From the IMG/VR virus record IMGVR_UViG_3300033156_001401, positions 1 through 43,749 of that record: a stretch of 43,749 nucleotides of DNA; one strand, written 5' to 3'. A model generated the notes under the pieces. That model was not told where the DNA came from. It worked only from the letters and a program-made list of their open reading frames with translations, and made no database searches. Below, in pieces: positions 16,517 to 24,037 of the stretch (position 1 is the first letter of the stretch; each line of letters opens with the position of its first letter). The translations under genes were made by a program, and so were the position numbers. This DNA comes from a virus.

Positions 16517-16903
16517 TTACGGCGTTGCGTCGTAAACAACTTCGATCTGCAGCGTCGCATCTGCACCGCTGCTGTTCGTCGCGTACAGTGCCGTAATGTC
16601 GGTCGTCAGCAGATTCGTAAAATACGAGCCCTGATACCAGATGTAGGGCTTGTTCGCGACCAGATTAATGGTGTCGTCGGGCGTCGTTCCGTCGTTCGTC
16701 TCAAGCGTCAGATCCTGATCGCTGACGATGTAGATTGACTGGATCTGCGACACGTCCAGCGCAAAGTTGATCAACTTGTCGGTCTGGCCGTCTTGGATCG
16801 TCTCGTTGATGCTGATCTGGCCGCTGCCGGTGAACGTGTTTTCCGACGTGACCGATTGGCCGTCGCGCGTGACTTTTTCCGTAATCGTGTGCTGGAACGC
16901 CAT
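16517..16903 (-). CDS. Small structural protein before the tail tube gene
   Basis: 128 aa, Thr/Asp/Asn rich beta protein (FTGSGQISINETIQDGQTDK, INLVANKPYIWYQGSYFTNL, ATNSSGADATLQIEVVYDAT). The end TLQIEVVYDATP resembles small phage decoration or tail proteins that begin by repeating a test-potential style strand. Function unknown. GGAGC precedes the ATG. Could be a second tube-like or neck protein. Confidence 0.55.
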   Translation of the reverse strand: MAFQHTITEKVTRDGQSVTSENTFTGSGQISINETIQDGQTDKLINFALDVSQIQSIYIVSDQDLTLETNDGTTPDDTINLVANKPYIWYQGSYFTNLLTTDITALYATNSSGADATLQIEVVYDATP

Positions 16904-16913
16904 CTCTGTGCTC

Positions 16914-17420
16914 CTACTGGATCGTTACCCGTGTCTTGTCAGTGATTGCCGCGAGATCTCGATTGACTTTCCACGCCATGCGTTCGACGAGCGTTTCCCG
17001 CTCTCGCGTCGAGACTCGCGTCATCTCTTCGCGCATGTTGATATTGCTGTGCGGATTCCTGAAATTGAGTTTGTTGGCGTGAATGAAGATCTTGACGCCT
17101 TTCGACGTAGCGCGGACATCGCGGCGCCGCGAGGCGCGTTCGCTTTCGCCGCTCCAAACCAGAGGTCGGGTGTGGCCGAAGCGACGCTGTTTGCGGCCAG
17201 TGTAACTGCGCCAGAAGGCCTTCCCGGTTTTGCCTTCGCCTTTACGTGGCGTGTAGTAGTACTCCTGATACGCCTCGCGCGTGAAATGCTTGGCGCGGTA
17301 ATGGCGGTGCCAGAAAATCCCGATGTACTGATACCCTTCCTTCAAAATCCGCCGCAACCGTGCCCGGACGTGCCGTGGAATAGGACCGGAATACTTAATG
17401 TTGAAGGCAATCGGGATCAT
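16914..17420 (-). CDS. Neck/tail completion protein, basic
   Basis: 168 aa, strongly basic. N-half: RHVRARLRRILKEGYQYIGI then FWHRHYRAKHFTREAYQEYY. This is recognisable as a conserved phage virion-morphogenesis type (HK97 gp10-like position), thought to act at the head-tail neck. The C-half is Arg-rich and helical (MREEMTRVSTRERETLVERM). The ATG overlaps the previous stop as ATGA. The neck role is inferred from order between head-tail joining and tube genes. Confidence 0.6.
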   Translation of the reverse strand: MIPIAFNIKYSGPIPRHVRARLRRILKEGYQYIGIFWHRHYRAKHFTREAYQEYYYTPRKGEGKTGKAFWRSYTGRKQRRFGHTRPLVWSGESERASRRRDVRATSKGVKIFIHANKLNFRNPHSNINMREEMTRVSTRERETLVERMAWKVNRDLAAITDKTRVTIQ

Positions 17421-17947
17421 GGTGCAGATCCGTACTCGACGCTCAATTCGACGGCCTGAGCGTCGCCCAAAGTCCGTGCCTCATCTTCCTCTGTACGGAT
17501 CGGGCCAGCCTCGACAGTCACCGTGTGAAACACCAAGTAGCCGGCCCCGGGATCCGTCAACGCGCAGAGCTCGTCGATGATTTGCCCGATCGTGTTGCGG
17601 AATCGCCTGGCGACTTCCGCCGGATCATTCGCGATCTGCGGATCCACGTCTTCTTCCAAGCGGATCATGATTCGCCCGGATTCGGCCCAGGTCCCGACCG
17701 CGAGCCGTCGCTTCGAATAACCGTTCTGCTCAGATGTCCAGATCAGCGCAAACGGTCGATAAGCCTGCAATTCTGCAAGCGTGTACTCGTTGCCGTTGGC
17801 AGGAGCCGGCAAAGCTTCATGGTAGATCCGGGCCAGAGCCTCGGCCTGATCCGCCGCACCGACCCAGGCCTGGAAGGTACTGCAATCGGCAAGGGCGGTG
17901 CGCAGATACTCTTGAGCCAGACTCATGCCTCCGGCCGGATCCGTCAC
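17417..17947 (-). CDS. Neck protein, probable tail terminator position
   Basis: 176 aa from a GTG at 17947 that overlaps the previous stop as GTGA and has GGGAGG 9 bases upstream; an ATG at 17926 has poor spacing. Helix LAQEYLRTALADCSTFQAWV at the start, then strands (RPFALIWTSEQNGYSKRRLA, GRIMIRLEEDVDP) and a helix EVARRFRNTIGQIIDELCAL. The alpha/beta layout and place fit tail terminator or minor tail gpU-like proteins. No signature residues known. Confidence 0.55.
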   Translation of the reverse strand: MTDPAGGMSLAQEYLRTALADCSTFQAWVGAADQAEALARIYHEALPAPANGNEYTLAELQAYRPFALIWTSEQNGYSKRRLAVGTWAESGRIMIRLEEDVDPQIANDPAEVARRFRNTIGQIIDELCALTDPGAGYLVFHTVTVEAGPIRTEEDEARTLGDAQAVELSVEYGSAP

Positions 17948-18213
17948 CGCTGATAGCCTCCCTTCGGCAACGTGCCGAGCTTGGTCTCGATGCGAATCAT
18001 TGCCTGCGTCAAGTACTGCATTTGACCGCGTAGTTCTCGCAGTTCCGCGTCGTGCCGCGCCACGGCTGCCGCATTCGCGCGTATCTGTTCGACAGCCTGT
18101 TGCCGGTCAGTAGCTATCGCCCACGTCGCGCCCATGATCACGATGACCAGAGCCGCGACGAGGCCAATCGGGACGAGAGTCTCTCTCGTGATCTCCTGCA
18201 CTCGTTGGACCAC
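17944..18213 (-). CDS. Small membrane protein with coiled-coil tail
   Basis: 89 aa from GTG with GGGAG 9 bases upstream. One membrane span at about 13-33 (LVPIGLVAALVIVIMGATWA), then a coiled coil (QQAVEQIRANAAAVARHDAE, LRELRGQMQYLTQ). Such proteins in phages are holin-like or membrane anchors. Its place inside the neck module is odd: the neighbours are virion proteins and it is translationally coupled to one by GTGA. It could be a second holin or a morphogenesis membrane factor; not decidable. Confidence 0.6.
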   Translation of the reverse strand: MVQRVQEITRETLVPIGLVAALVIVIMGATWAIATDRQQAVEQIRANAAAVARHDAELRELRGQMQYLTQAMIRIETKLGTLPKGGYQR

Positions 18214-18217
18214 GGTC

Positions 18218-18589
18218 TTATCTCCCGCGATACCGCGGCCGGCTGTATTCCACCGAGCCTTTCAGTTGCAACCGGAACGTGATCATCGTGGCTGTGACGG
18301 TCTTATCGATCACCGGCCAGGTTTCGTTGCGGACAACCAATTCCGCGTTCTCGGCCGGCGACGCGATGCCGCCATAATCCGAGTTCGGATCGGTCAGCAC
18401 CATCACCTCCAAGGTCCTCACTCGTTGCCGACCTTGATCGGTCGTTTCGATCTCGGATCGTTCTTCGCCGACGATGCCAGTGAGATGTACTGGCTGCTGG
18501 CCGGGCGCGAGGTATTGCACCGGCTCTCCGAGTTGGCTCATGAGAGCCGGTGCACCAACCTCCGCGAAATGGTCATCGAAGCGCGTCAT
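18218..18589 (-). CDS. Head-tail joining protein (gpFII-like)
   Basis: 123 aa. The start FDDHFAEVGAPALMSQLGEP followed by VQYLAPGQQPVHLTGIVGEE is a common signature of phage head-tail attachment proteins, and the middle EVMVLTDPNSDYGGIASP with a C-terminal RLQLKGSVEYSR fits the small beta-barrel fold. It would close the connector and bind the tail. It lies right after the major capsid gene as in lambda-type phages. Confidence 0.7.
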   Translation of the reverse strand: MTRFDDHFAEVGAPALMSQLGEPVQYLAPGQQPVHLTGIVGEERSEIETTDQGRQRVRTLEVMVLTDPNSDYGGIASPAENAELVVRNETWPVIDKTVTATMITFRLQLKGSVEYSRPRYRGR

Positions 18590-18600
18590 GACCGCTCAGG

Positions 18601-19578
18601 TTAGGTCGTGATGTTGCTCAGCAGATGGCCGGCTTCGACATACAGGATCTTCTCGTCCACCTGGTGGCGGACCCGGATGATGTCGCTCCGGACACTCTCG
18701 TCGCGATACGACTCGACCCTGCCATCCACCTGCGAGCCATCTTCGGCCCAGTGGAACGTTCGCCCGAGGCAAGGCTCGCGAATGTCTTGGGTCGTCGCGA
18801 TGCGGCAGACCATCGCGTACTCGTCCGACCAGATCGGAGCGATGCTCGTGCTCTGGCCTTCCTTCGCGCTGTCCTTGGCGGAACCGGCGACGAGAATGAA
18901 GTCTAGGTCGAATACCTGGGCCAGTACCTCGGCGGTGATGTTCCCGGCCCGGGTGTCCACAAAGCCGCTGTACTTCACGCGGTCGATGATCTGGTCACAG
19001 TTGCGCAGATTGCGGAACACCTTGCGGTTGACGATCAGCGCGTTCGGCCAGATCCCCGAGTTGTCCCACACCTTCTGGACTGCCGCCTCGACGTCGTCAA
19101 TCGGCGTGGCGTTGGCGCTGTCGTCCCACTCATTCGTCACTGCCGTGGTCAGCGACGCGCCGGTCCACCTGCTCGAATCGAAGATCGCAGCGGCGATCCG
19201 TTGTTCCGCGTTGCGGAGGACTGCATCGAGGGCCCTCTGGGCCGCGACAAGCTCCGCGTCGAAATACTCGGCGTACATCCGGGCCTCGTTGTCATCAACG
19301 GGCTCCTCCGCCCCGTGTTCCTCGGTGGCGTAGGTGTCCGTCGTGAAGGTGAACTGGCCCCGGCTGTAGCCAGCGCCGGGCGCCCGCTTGGTGTCCCTCG
19401 CCTTGAGAAGTTGCTCGATCGGGATCTTGCCGAAGGTCCCGGACGCCTTCTGCACGTTGAATACCGGCAGTACCCGATGGCCAATGAAGCCTTGACGGTC
19501 CATGGCTAGATCGAACTCCATCAGGCTGCCGGCCAGGTCCGGCCGAAGAGTTGCAAGACTCGTGGAAGGTGATGGCAT
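18601..19578 (-). CDS. Major capsid protein (lambda gpE-like)
   Basis: 325 aa. Motifs of this capsid group: N-terminal FDLAMDRQGFIGHRVLPVFN, middle ALIVNRKVFRNLRNCDQIID, and the C-terminal block VRHQVDEKILYVEAGHLLSN then ITT. In the HK97 fold the long N-terminal arm and E-loop carry the lattice contacts; about residues 40-100 (GYSRGQFTFTTDTYATEEHG) fit that region. GGAGATAAG precedes the ATG. Neighbours are the cement and joining proteins. Confidence 0.85.
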   Translation of the reverse strand: MPSPSTSLATLRPDLAGSLMEFDLAMDRQGFIGHRVLPVFNVQKASGTFGKIPIEQLLKARDTKRAPGAGYSRGQFTFTTDTYATEEHGAEEPVDDNEARMYAEYFDAELVAAQRALDAVLRNAEQRIAAAIFDSSRWTGASLTTAVTNEWDDSANATPIDDVEAAVQKVWDNSGIWPNALIVNRKVFRNLRNCDQIIDRVKYSGFVDTRAGNITAEVLAQVFDLDFILVAGSAKDSAKEGQSTSIAPIWSDEYAMVCRIATTQDIREPCLGRTFHWAEDGSQVDGRVESYRDESVRSDIIRVRHQVDEKILYVEAGHLLSNITT

Positions 19579-19634
19579 CGCTTATCTCCTTTTTAGTCCG
19601 TGTTTTGGTCCCTCACTTCACCAACCGGTCACGT

Positions 19635-20291
19635 TCAGTTGTTGGCGCCTACGATCCCGCGCCAGCTCGTACCGTCGCAGAACACGTAGGCCGTCTCGTT
19701 CTGAGCTGGCGTGCAGACGGTCCCTCCTCCGTCGTCCTTGATCGTCAGGACCTCCGCGGCGTCGGCCGAGTTATGGATGATGAAGTCCAAGCCGGCCGCC
19801 TGTGCTTCCGCCGGCAGCGTGATGGTTCTGCCAGCGCCGCCAGGATCCAGCACCTGAATCCGCGCATCTGCCGCGGTCAATGTCTTGTTACCGGTCAGCG
19901 TCTCCGTGTTCGTGGACTGGTTGCGCAGCCGCGCCAGCAAATCGCAGCGAAGCACTTCGATCACGTCACTATCAGCCGTGGCCGCTTCTAGGGCGATGCC
20001 GATCGGGTTGCCGTTGGCCGCGTCGCTGACTTTGCCGGAATCGGCCCCGTACACCACGGCGCCTTGGCTGATCGCCTCCGACGCAACCATCTTGACGGTC
20101 CCCTGGGCCGTGCGCAGCCGGACCGCCCGCACGTCGCCATCGGCGAAGGCTGCGGCTTCCAGGGTTCCCAGCTCGATGTCTTCGGCATCGGCGGCTGCCA
20201 GTTTGCCGCCGGACAGCTTGACTCGCAGATGCTGGGCGATCGCCGCGCCAGCGGTGAAGGCCTTCGTTGGCGTTTCGACGAATTGACTCAT
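19635..20291 (-). CDS. Capsid cement/decoration protein, DUF2190-like plus C-terminal domain
   Basis: 218 aa. The first 110 residues are typical of DUF2190 cement proteins: FTAGAAIAQHLRVKLSGGKL, then GTLEAAAFADGDVRAVRLRT and GNPIGIALEAATADSDVIEV. After a linker (QSTNTETLTGNKTLTAADAR) comes a second beta domain with ITLPAEAQAAGLDFIIHNSA, seen in phage surface proteins. So it probably caps the head lattice and displays an extra domain. GGAGAGC precedes the ATG. Confidence 0.75.
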   Translation of the reverse strand: MSQFVETPTKAFTAGAAIAQHLRVKLSGGKLAAADAEDIELGTLEAAAFADGDVRAVRLRTAQGTVKMVASEAISQGAVVYGADSGKVSDAANGNPIGIALEAATADSDVIEVLRCDLLARLRNQSTNTETLTGNKTLTAADARIQVLDPGGAGRTITLPAEAQAAGLDFIIHNSADAAEVLTIKDDGGGTVCTPAQNETAYVFCDGTSWRGIVGANN

Positions 20292-20336
20292 GGTTCAGCT
20301 CTCCTTGTCCGTTACGTTTTTCTTGATACCAACACG

Positions 20337-20786
20337 TCAGCCGACCTTCCGGCGATGGCGTTCGTTCACCGCAGCGAGATACGCCTGATGCAGATCAGGA
20401 TCCTCGCGGACGATTGCCCGAATCGCCTTGGCACGATCCAGCCCGCCGTTCATCTTCTCCGTGACGGCCTGGTTCCATCGCTCGATCGGGTCGGCGGCAT
20501 CCTCAGAGGCGCTGCCGGCGCCTCCGCCGAGCGCCTCGACGCCAGGCTTTTTCGTGACCGCCTTGGCTTCCTCGGCTTCCTTCCGGGCCGCCTCCGCCTT
20601 CGCCTTCATCTCGGCCGCGTACGCTTTGGCGGCCTGCACGATCGTCAGGCCCTGCTCGAGACACGAGACGTAGAACTGCGCGTCTGCGTCCGGGAACTCC
20701 GCCTTCAGTTCCGCCAACGTGGCGGCTTTCGGCTCGGCCGCCTCAACTGCCTTGGTCTCCGCGGCCTGTTCGGTACCTTGCGTCAT
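20337..20786 (-). CDS. Nested scaffold protein from internal start (Nu3-like)
   Basis: An in-frame ATG at 20786 (MTQGTEQAAETKAVEAAEPK) inside the protease gene is preceded by AGGAGGAG and 6 bases, the best ribosome site in the region. Translation from it gives 149 aa made of acidic, Ala-rich helices with coiled-coil character (AAKAYAAEMKAKAEAARKEA) and a basic end (HRRKVG). In lambda the scaffold Nu3 is made in exactly this way from inside gene C. The basic C-terminus would bind the capsid shell. Inferred by analogy plus the strong internal site. Confidence 0.75.
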   Translation of the reverse strand: MTQGTEQAAETKAVEAAEPKAATLAELKAEFPDADAQFYVSCLEQGLTIVQAAKAYAAEMKAKAEAARKEAEEAKAVTKKPGVEALGGGAGSASEDAADPIERWNQAVTEKMNGGLDRAKAIRAIVREDPDLHQAYLAAVNERHRRKVG

Positions 20787-21695
20787 GGTTTTCTCCTCCT
20801 CTGCAACCTGCCTTGGTTTAGTCCTGGCCGCGCCACGGGACGGCCGGCGTTGCTTGCTCTCCAGCTCGTTGAGCGTCTGTTCAAACGTCTGAATGCCATC
20901 GATGAGGCCCAGCCCCATCGCGTATTCGGCTCTGTGGATCCTGCCGTCTGCGAGTTCGAGGACGTCCTCAAGGCCCTTACGCCGGCCGCGTGCGACCGCC
21001 TGCACGAAGAGCTCGTTAATCTCGTTGATTACCCGCTGTGCGTCCGCAAGCTGCTCCGGCGTTACCTCTGCCCCAAGAACCCCCACGCCTTTCATTTCGC
21101 CGGCGCGAATGACGTGGACTTTGACGCCGGCCGCGGCAAAAAACTGCGACCAGTCCGCAATGACCGTATACGTGCCAATCGAGCCGATTAGGGCGCTTGG
21201 GTTGGCGAAGATCCGGCCAGCTTGCGAGGCGACGTAATAGGCCGCGCTTGCGCCGAGGTCCTCAATGTACGCGACCACAGGTTTCTGCTGATTTGCCGCA
21301 GCTATATCTCGCGCAAGATCGTCCACGCCGGCGACGGATCCACCGGGCGATTCGACGCGCAGCAGGATCGCTTGAACGTCGTCGTCGCTCAGGGCCTGAC
21401 GCAGTCCCCGCCGGATTCGCACGTTCCCGGGATAACGGCTCAAGCTTGAGCCGTATTTGGTCATCATCCCAACGAGATCAAAGACGGCGACTCCGCCTTC
21501 GGTCTGCCTGTAGATTGGGCCCTGGCCGTCGGTCGCACTTCGACGCGTGGCCTGTTCGGCCTGAATGTGGGCGAGCAGGTCCATGCTCTGGATCTGCGCT
21601 ATCAGCGCCGCGGCCTCTTTCTCTGCCATCGCCCACACGCCGAGATACTGCTCGAAATGTGGGATTGTCTGAATTGCCTCAAGCAGATCGCTCAT
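20337..21695 (-). CDS. Prohead protease, S49/SppA family, with C-terminal scaffold domain
   Basis: 452 aa from the ATG at 21695 (GAGGA 8 bases upstream); a longer reading to 21713 is less likely. S49 features: oxyanion loop ESPGGS at about 115-120, nucleophile Ser150 in DLGASAAYY, and general base Lys202 in RAGEMKG, after the IGSIGTYTV strand. This matches lambda gpC, which cuts head proteins during maturation. Residues past about 300 are Ala/Glu/Lys helices: the scaffold part, which has its own internal start (see nested entry). The start overlaps the portal end by 17 bases. Confidence 0.85.
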   Translation of the reverse strand: MSDLLEAIQTIPHFEQYLGVWAMAEKEAAALIAQIQSMDLLAHIQAEQATRRSATDGQGPIYRQTEGGVAVFDLVGMMTKYGSSLSRYPGNVRIRRGLRQALSDDDVQAILLRVESPGGSVAGVDDLARDIAAANQQKPVVAYIEDLGASAAYYVASQAGRIFANPSALIGSIGTYTVIADWSQFFAAAGVKVHVIRAGEMKGVGVLGAEVTPEQLADAQRVINEINELFVQAVARGRRKGLEDVLELADGRIHRAEYAMGLGLIDGIQTFEQTLNELESKQRRPSRGAARTKPRQVAEEEKTMTQGTEQAAETKAVEAAEPKAATLAELKAEFPDADAQFYVSCLEQGLTIVQAAKAYAAEMKAKAEAARKEAEEAKAVTKKPGVEALGGGAGSASEDAADPIERWNQAVTEKMNGGLDRAKAIRAIVREDPDLHQAYLAAVNERHRRKVG

Positions 21696-23259
21696 CTGTG
21701 ACTTCCTCATCAATCGCGGCAGTCGTGATGTTCACGCGCACTCCGTCGGGCGTCGGCAAACTCAACAGTTCCCGCCAGTGCACGGGCTGGCCATCCTCGA
21801 ATTCAGCGTTGAGCTCGGCCGCCTTACGCTTCGCTTTGGCAATCGCCAAAGCGTTGTCCTCAACGATTTCCGTGCTCAGATCATCCCAATCGAGCCCACG
21901 CTCGGCGCTCCGCCGGCGGTGACTCAGCAAGCCGTTGCGAACGCGCAAGAGGTCCGCGCTGGCATCCTGGAGCGGCTGAATGTAAGGCCAGGTGGGCGGA
22001 TGCCATTCATGGCGGAAGATATTGATCCCTCGGCGCTGCGCAGCCCTCCGCAACGCGGCGTCTTCGGCAAGCCACTGCCGGACCTTCCATAGGTACACCG
22101 GCCGATGGAACCGCTCGATCAGGACCAGCCGTTGGTTGCGCTTGAACCCCATCCGGGCTTGTTCGATCGCACCGCGCCAGCCCGAGAAATTGGTTTCGCT
22201 GGCGTCCATCAGGACCATCACCAGCGGCAGTCCCAGATTGATCCCGATGAACGTGAGGATCAGCTTCGTCTGCGGGAACCATTCGGGGTTGGGAACGTTC
22301 GGGCTGAATCCGTGCAGTGTTTCGCCCGGCGCGCCTTCGACCAGCATGCCCGGGGCAATCCCCTCTATCGTCCGCGTCGTGCCATCCGCCAGGCTCTCTG
22401 TCGTGCGTGCCCCCGTTTGCGGCGAGGCCCCACCAGCAAAATCCAGTTCCCGCTGCCGGAAGATGGCGAAGCAGCTCACGATCTGCTGTTGCACCAACTT
22501 CGCAAACTGGATGTCATCATGCATCCCAATGGCGTCAAAGATCGGCGCAAACGCCGTCACACCGCGGGTCTGCGTCACCCGCTTCGGGTTATAGATGTGG
22601 AAGACTTGCAGGTATCCGTCCTCGTCACGAGCGGGGTACCGTTTGATGTCCGAGACCCGCTCGACGGGACGATCCGGCGAGATGTCGTCCTTGGTCAGCC
22701 AGTACTCAAGCCGGCGGCGGTTCTCGTCCAGCAGCACGCCGTGGATCACGTTACGCTTCGTGTTCCTGGGCGTCCGCAGGCGATGGGCCTCGACGAGCTG
22801 AAGCGCTCCATCCACCGTCGGCAGCGCCAAGATGTCGCCATCGACGAAGACCGATCGCAGGACGAGACCCTCCATCGCGTGGAAGGTCAGTTCCCCCGCT
22901 AGGTCACACTGGCTGGGATCGTTGGCCCATTCGTTCCAGCGCGCCAGCAGATCGGCATCGAGCGTCTCGTCGCCCGTCTTGACGTCCAGCTTGATGCCGT
23001 CCTGCACAGTGTTCAGGACCGCCCGATCGACCGCCTGACCGACCACCATGTCGTTGCGGTCCATGTCCCGCGCGTATTCGAGCATGCGGAGAAAGTCGGC
23101 CTCGGACCGATAGTGGTAATCTGCCCCGGACCCGGACGCGGCGATGCCAGTCCGTCGCCGGCGGTACCGGCCGCTTTTGGCCGCGTTATAGTCGGCCCGC
23201 GCGAGCTCGAACCGCTCGGCTAAGCTGAGATCGCTTGTAGATGACCTTCGCCGCATCAT
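21679..23259 (-). CDS. Portal protein, lambda gpB family
   Basis: 526 aa. Recognisable blocks: YRSEADFLRMLEYARDMDRN, VGQAVDRAVLNTVQDGIKLD, VEAHRLRTPRNTKRNVIHGV, HIYNPKRVTQTRGVTAFAPI, then PNPEWFPQTKLILTFIGINL and the C-terminal wing. The dodecameric portal is the DNA channel at the head vertex. The ATG overlaps the stop of the preceding gpW-position gene (ATGA), and the gene end overlaps the protease start, as in compact lambda-like head modules. Confidence 0.88.
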   Translation of the reverse strand: MMRRRSSTSDLSLAERFELARADYNAAKSGRYRRRRTGIAASGSGADYHYRSEADFLRMLEYARDMDRNDMVVGQAVDRAVLNTVQDGIKLDVKTGDETLDADLLARWNEWANDPSQCDLAGELTFHAMEGLVLRSVFVDGDILALPTVDGALQLVEAHRLRTPRNTKRNVIHGVLLDENRRRLEYWLTKDDISPDRPVERVSDIKRYPARDEDGYLQVFHIYNPKRVTQTRGVTAFAPIFDAIGMHDDIQFAKLVQQQIVSCFAIFRQRELDFAGGASPQTGARTTESLADGTTRTIEGIAPGMLVEGAPGETLHGFSPNVPNPEWFPQTKLILTFIGINLGLPLVMVLMDASETNFSGWRGAIEQARMGFKRNQRLVLIERFHRPVYLWKVRQWLAEDAALRRAAQRRGINIFRHEWHPPTWPYIQPLQDASADLLRVRNGLLSHRRRSAERGLDWDDLSTEIVEDNALAIAKAKRKAAELNAEFEDGQPVHWRELLSLPTPDGVRVNITTAAIDEEVTDERSA

Positions 23260-23558
23260 GCTCGAAAATCCTGAAAGTCAGCAAAGCGGACGCTGCCGCT
23301 CGTTGTGCTGGTCGTGGCGGAGGTGTCATTGGCAGCCAGCCACGCTTTTGCTTCCTGCAACTCAGCCTGAAGTTTGCGGTAGTCGTCACGGATCCGCTCG
23401 TTGCCGTGCTGAACCTCTTCGGCCATGCGGCGCATAAGTAGCCGCACAGCGTGTATGAATGTCTTGCACTTAGTTACGGACCCAACGAGGTCATAGTCCG
23501 CATTGTCGTCGTATGCGGCCTTGATCTCGGTCAGCGTGCTGTTCGAATCGAGGCTCAT
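23256..23558 (-). CDS. Small head protein at the gpW position
   Basis: 100 aa: STLTEIKAAYDDNADYDLVG, KTFIHAVRLLMRRMAEEVQH, then a helix KLQAELQEAKAWLAAND and a Ser/Thr-rich end. Size, helical content and location between large terminase and portal match lambda gpW, which joins the head to the connector. Sequence similarity to gpW is weak by eye, so function is from position. It overlaps the portal start by 4 bases. Confidence 0.6.
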   Translation of the reverse strand: MSLDSNSTLTEIKAAYDDNADYDLVGSVTKCKTFIHAVRLLMRRMAEEVQHGNERIRDDYRKLQAELQEAKAWLAANDTSATTSTTSGSVRFADFQDFRA

Positions 23559-23584
23559 GCCCTACTTTTCGGGCAGAGGATTTC

Positions 23585-23665
23585 CCAGTGAAAGGGGGAT
23601 CCGAAGGATCCGTTGCCGGATTCTTCGGATTGTTCGGATTCGTCGGATGTGTCGGAACGAGCGGA
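23585..23665. repeat. 9-bp tandem repeats and GGATCC hairpin in intergenic gap
   Basis: On the plus strand TTCGGATTG, TTCGGATTC, GTCGGATGT and GTCGGA follow each other at 9-bp spacing (about 23621-23656), next to two GGATCC palindromes separated by GAA (23597-23611) that can form a short hairpin. The gap lies between two small head genes. No promoter is clear. It could be a protein-binding repeat, for instance for packaging, or an mRNA structure. Confidence 0.4.
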
Positions 23666-23667
23666 CG

Positions 23668-24036
23668 TCAGTCAGCGGCGGCAGCAATTTGCTCCAGGAT
23701 GTAGCGGAGCGCATCCGCGGACGACTGCACATAGCGGCCGTTCGGCAAACGCACCGCCGAGTCGTGCAGCGCACTGAACACACGCCGCAGCGCACGTGCT
23801 TGCCGCTGATCCAGCTGGATGTCGATGTGGCGCGTGACATATCCGTCGAATTCTGGCGGGCCGACGGGCAGTTCGATGATCACAGATTGACTCTCCAAGG
23901 CGCCGGGGCCAGTAGCACCAGCCGTTGCCGCTTGCGCCGGCGTCTCCTGCGCAAACGCGGCATCGTTGATGTCCGGGCTCTCCAGCGCCGGGGCCGTGTC
24001 CACTTTTTTGAACCTGCGCATCTTCTTCTTCGCCAT
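23668..24036 (-). CDS. Hypothetical protein after large terminase
   Basis: 122 aa. A basic start (MAKKKMRRFKKV), a disordered Ala/Thr/Pro linker, then a folded helical end: GYVTRHIDIQLDQRQARALR, RVFSALHDSAVRLPNGRYVQ, SADALRYILEQIAAA. The DxQLDxxQARALRR...G..V....DA.RYLLE pattern is common in proteins that follow phage terminase genes, but I know no function. GAGGG precedes the ATG; 2 bases separate it from the terminase stop. Confidence 0.65.
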   Translation of the reverse strand: MAKKKMRRFKKVDTAPALESPDINDAAFAQETPAQAATAGATGPGALESQSVIIELPVGPPEFDGYVTRHIDIQLDQRQARALRRVFSALHDSAVRLPNGRYVQSSADALRYILEQIAAAAD

Positions 24037-24037
24037 G

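Noticed and set aside
20064-21191. 375-codon plus-strand ORF opposite protease and cement genes
   Set aside because: Lies antisense to the protease with its catalytic residues and to the DUF2190-like gene; composition is typical of high-GC antisense frames.
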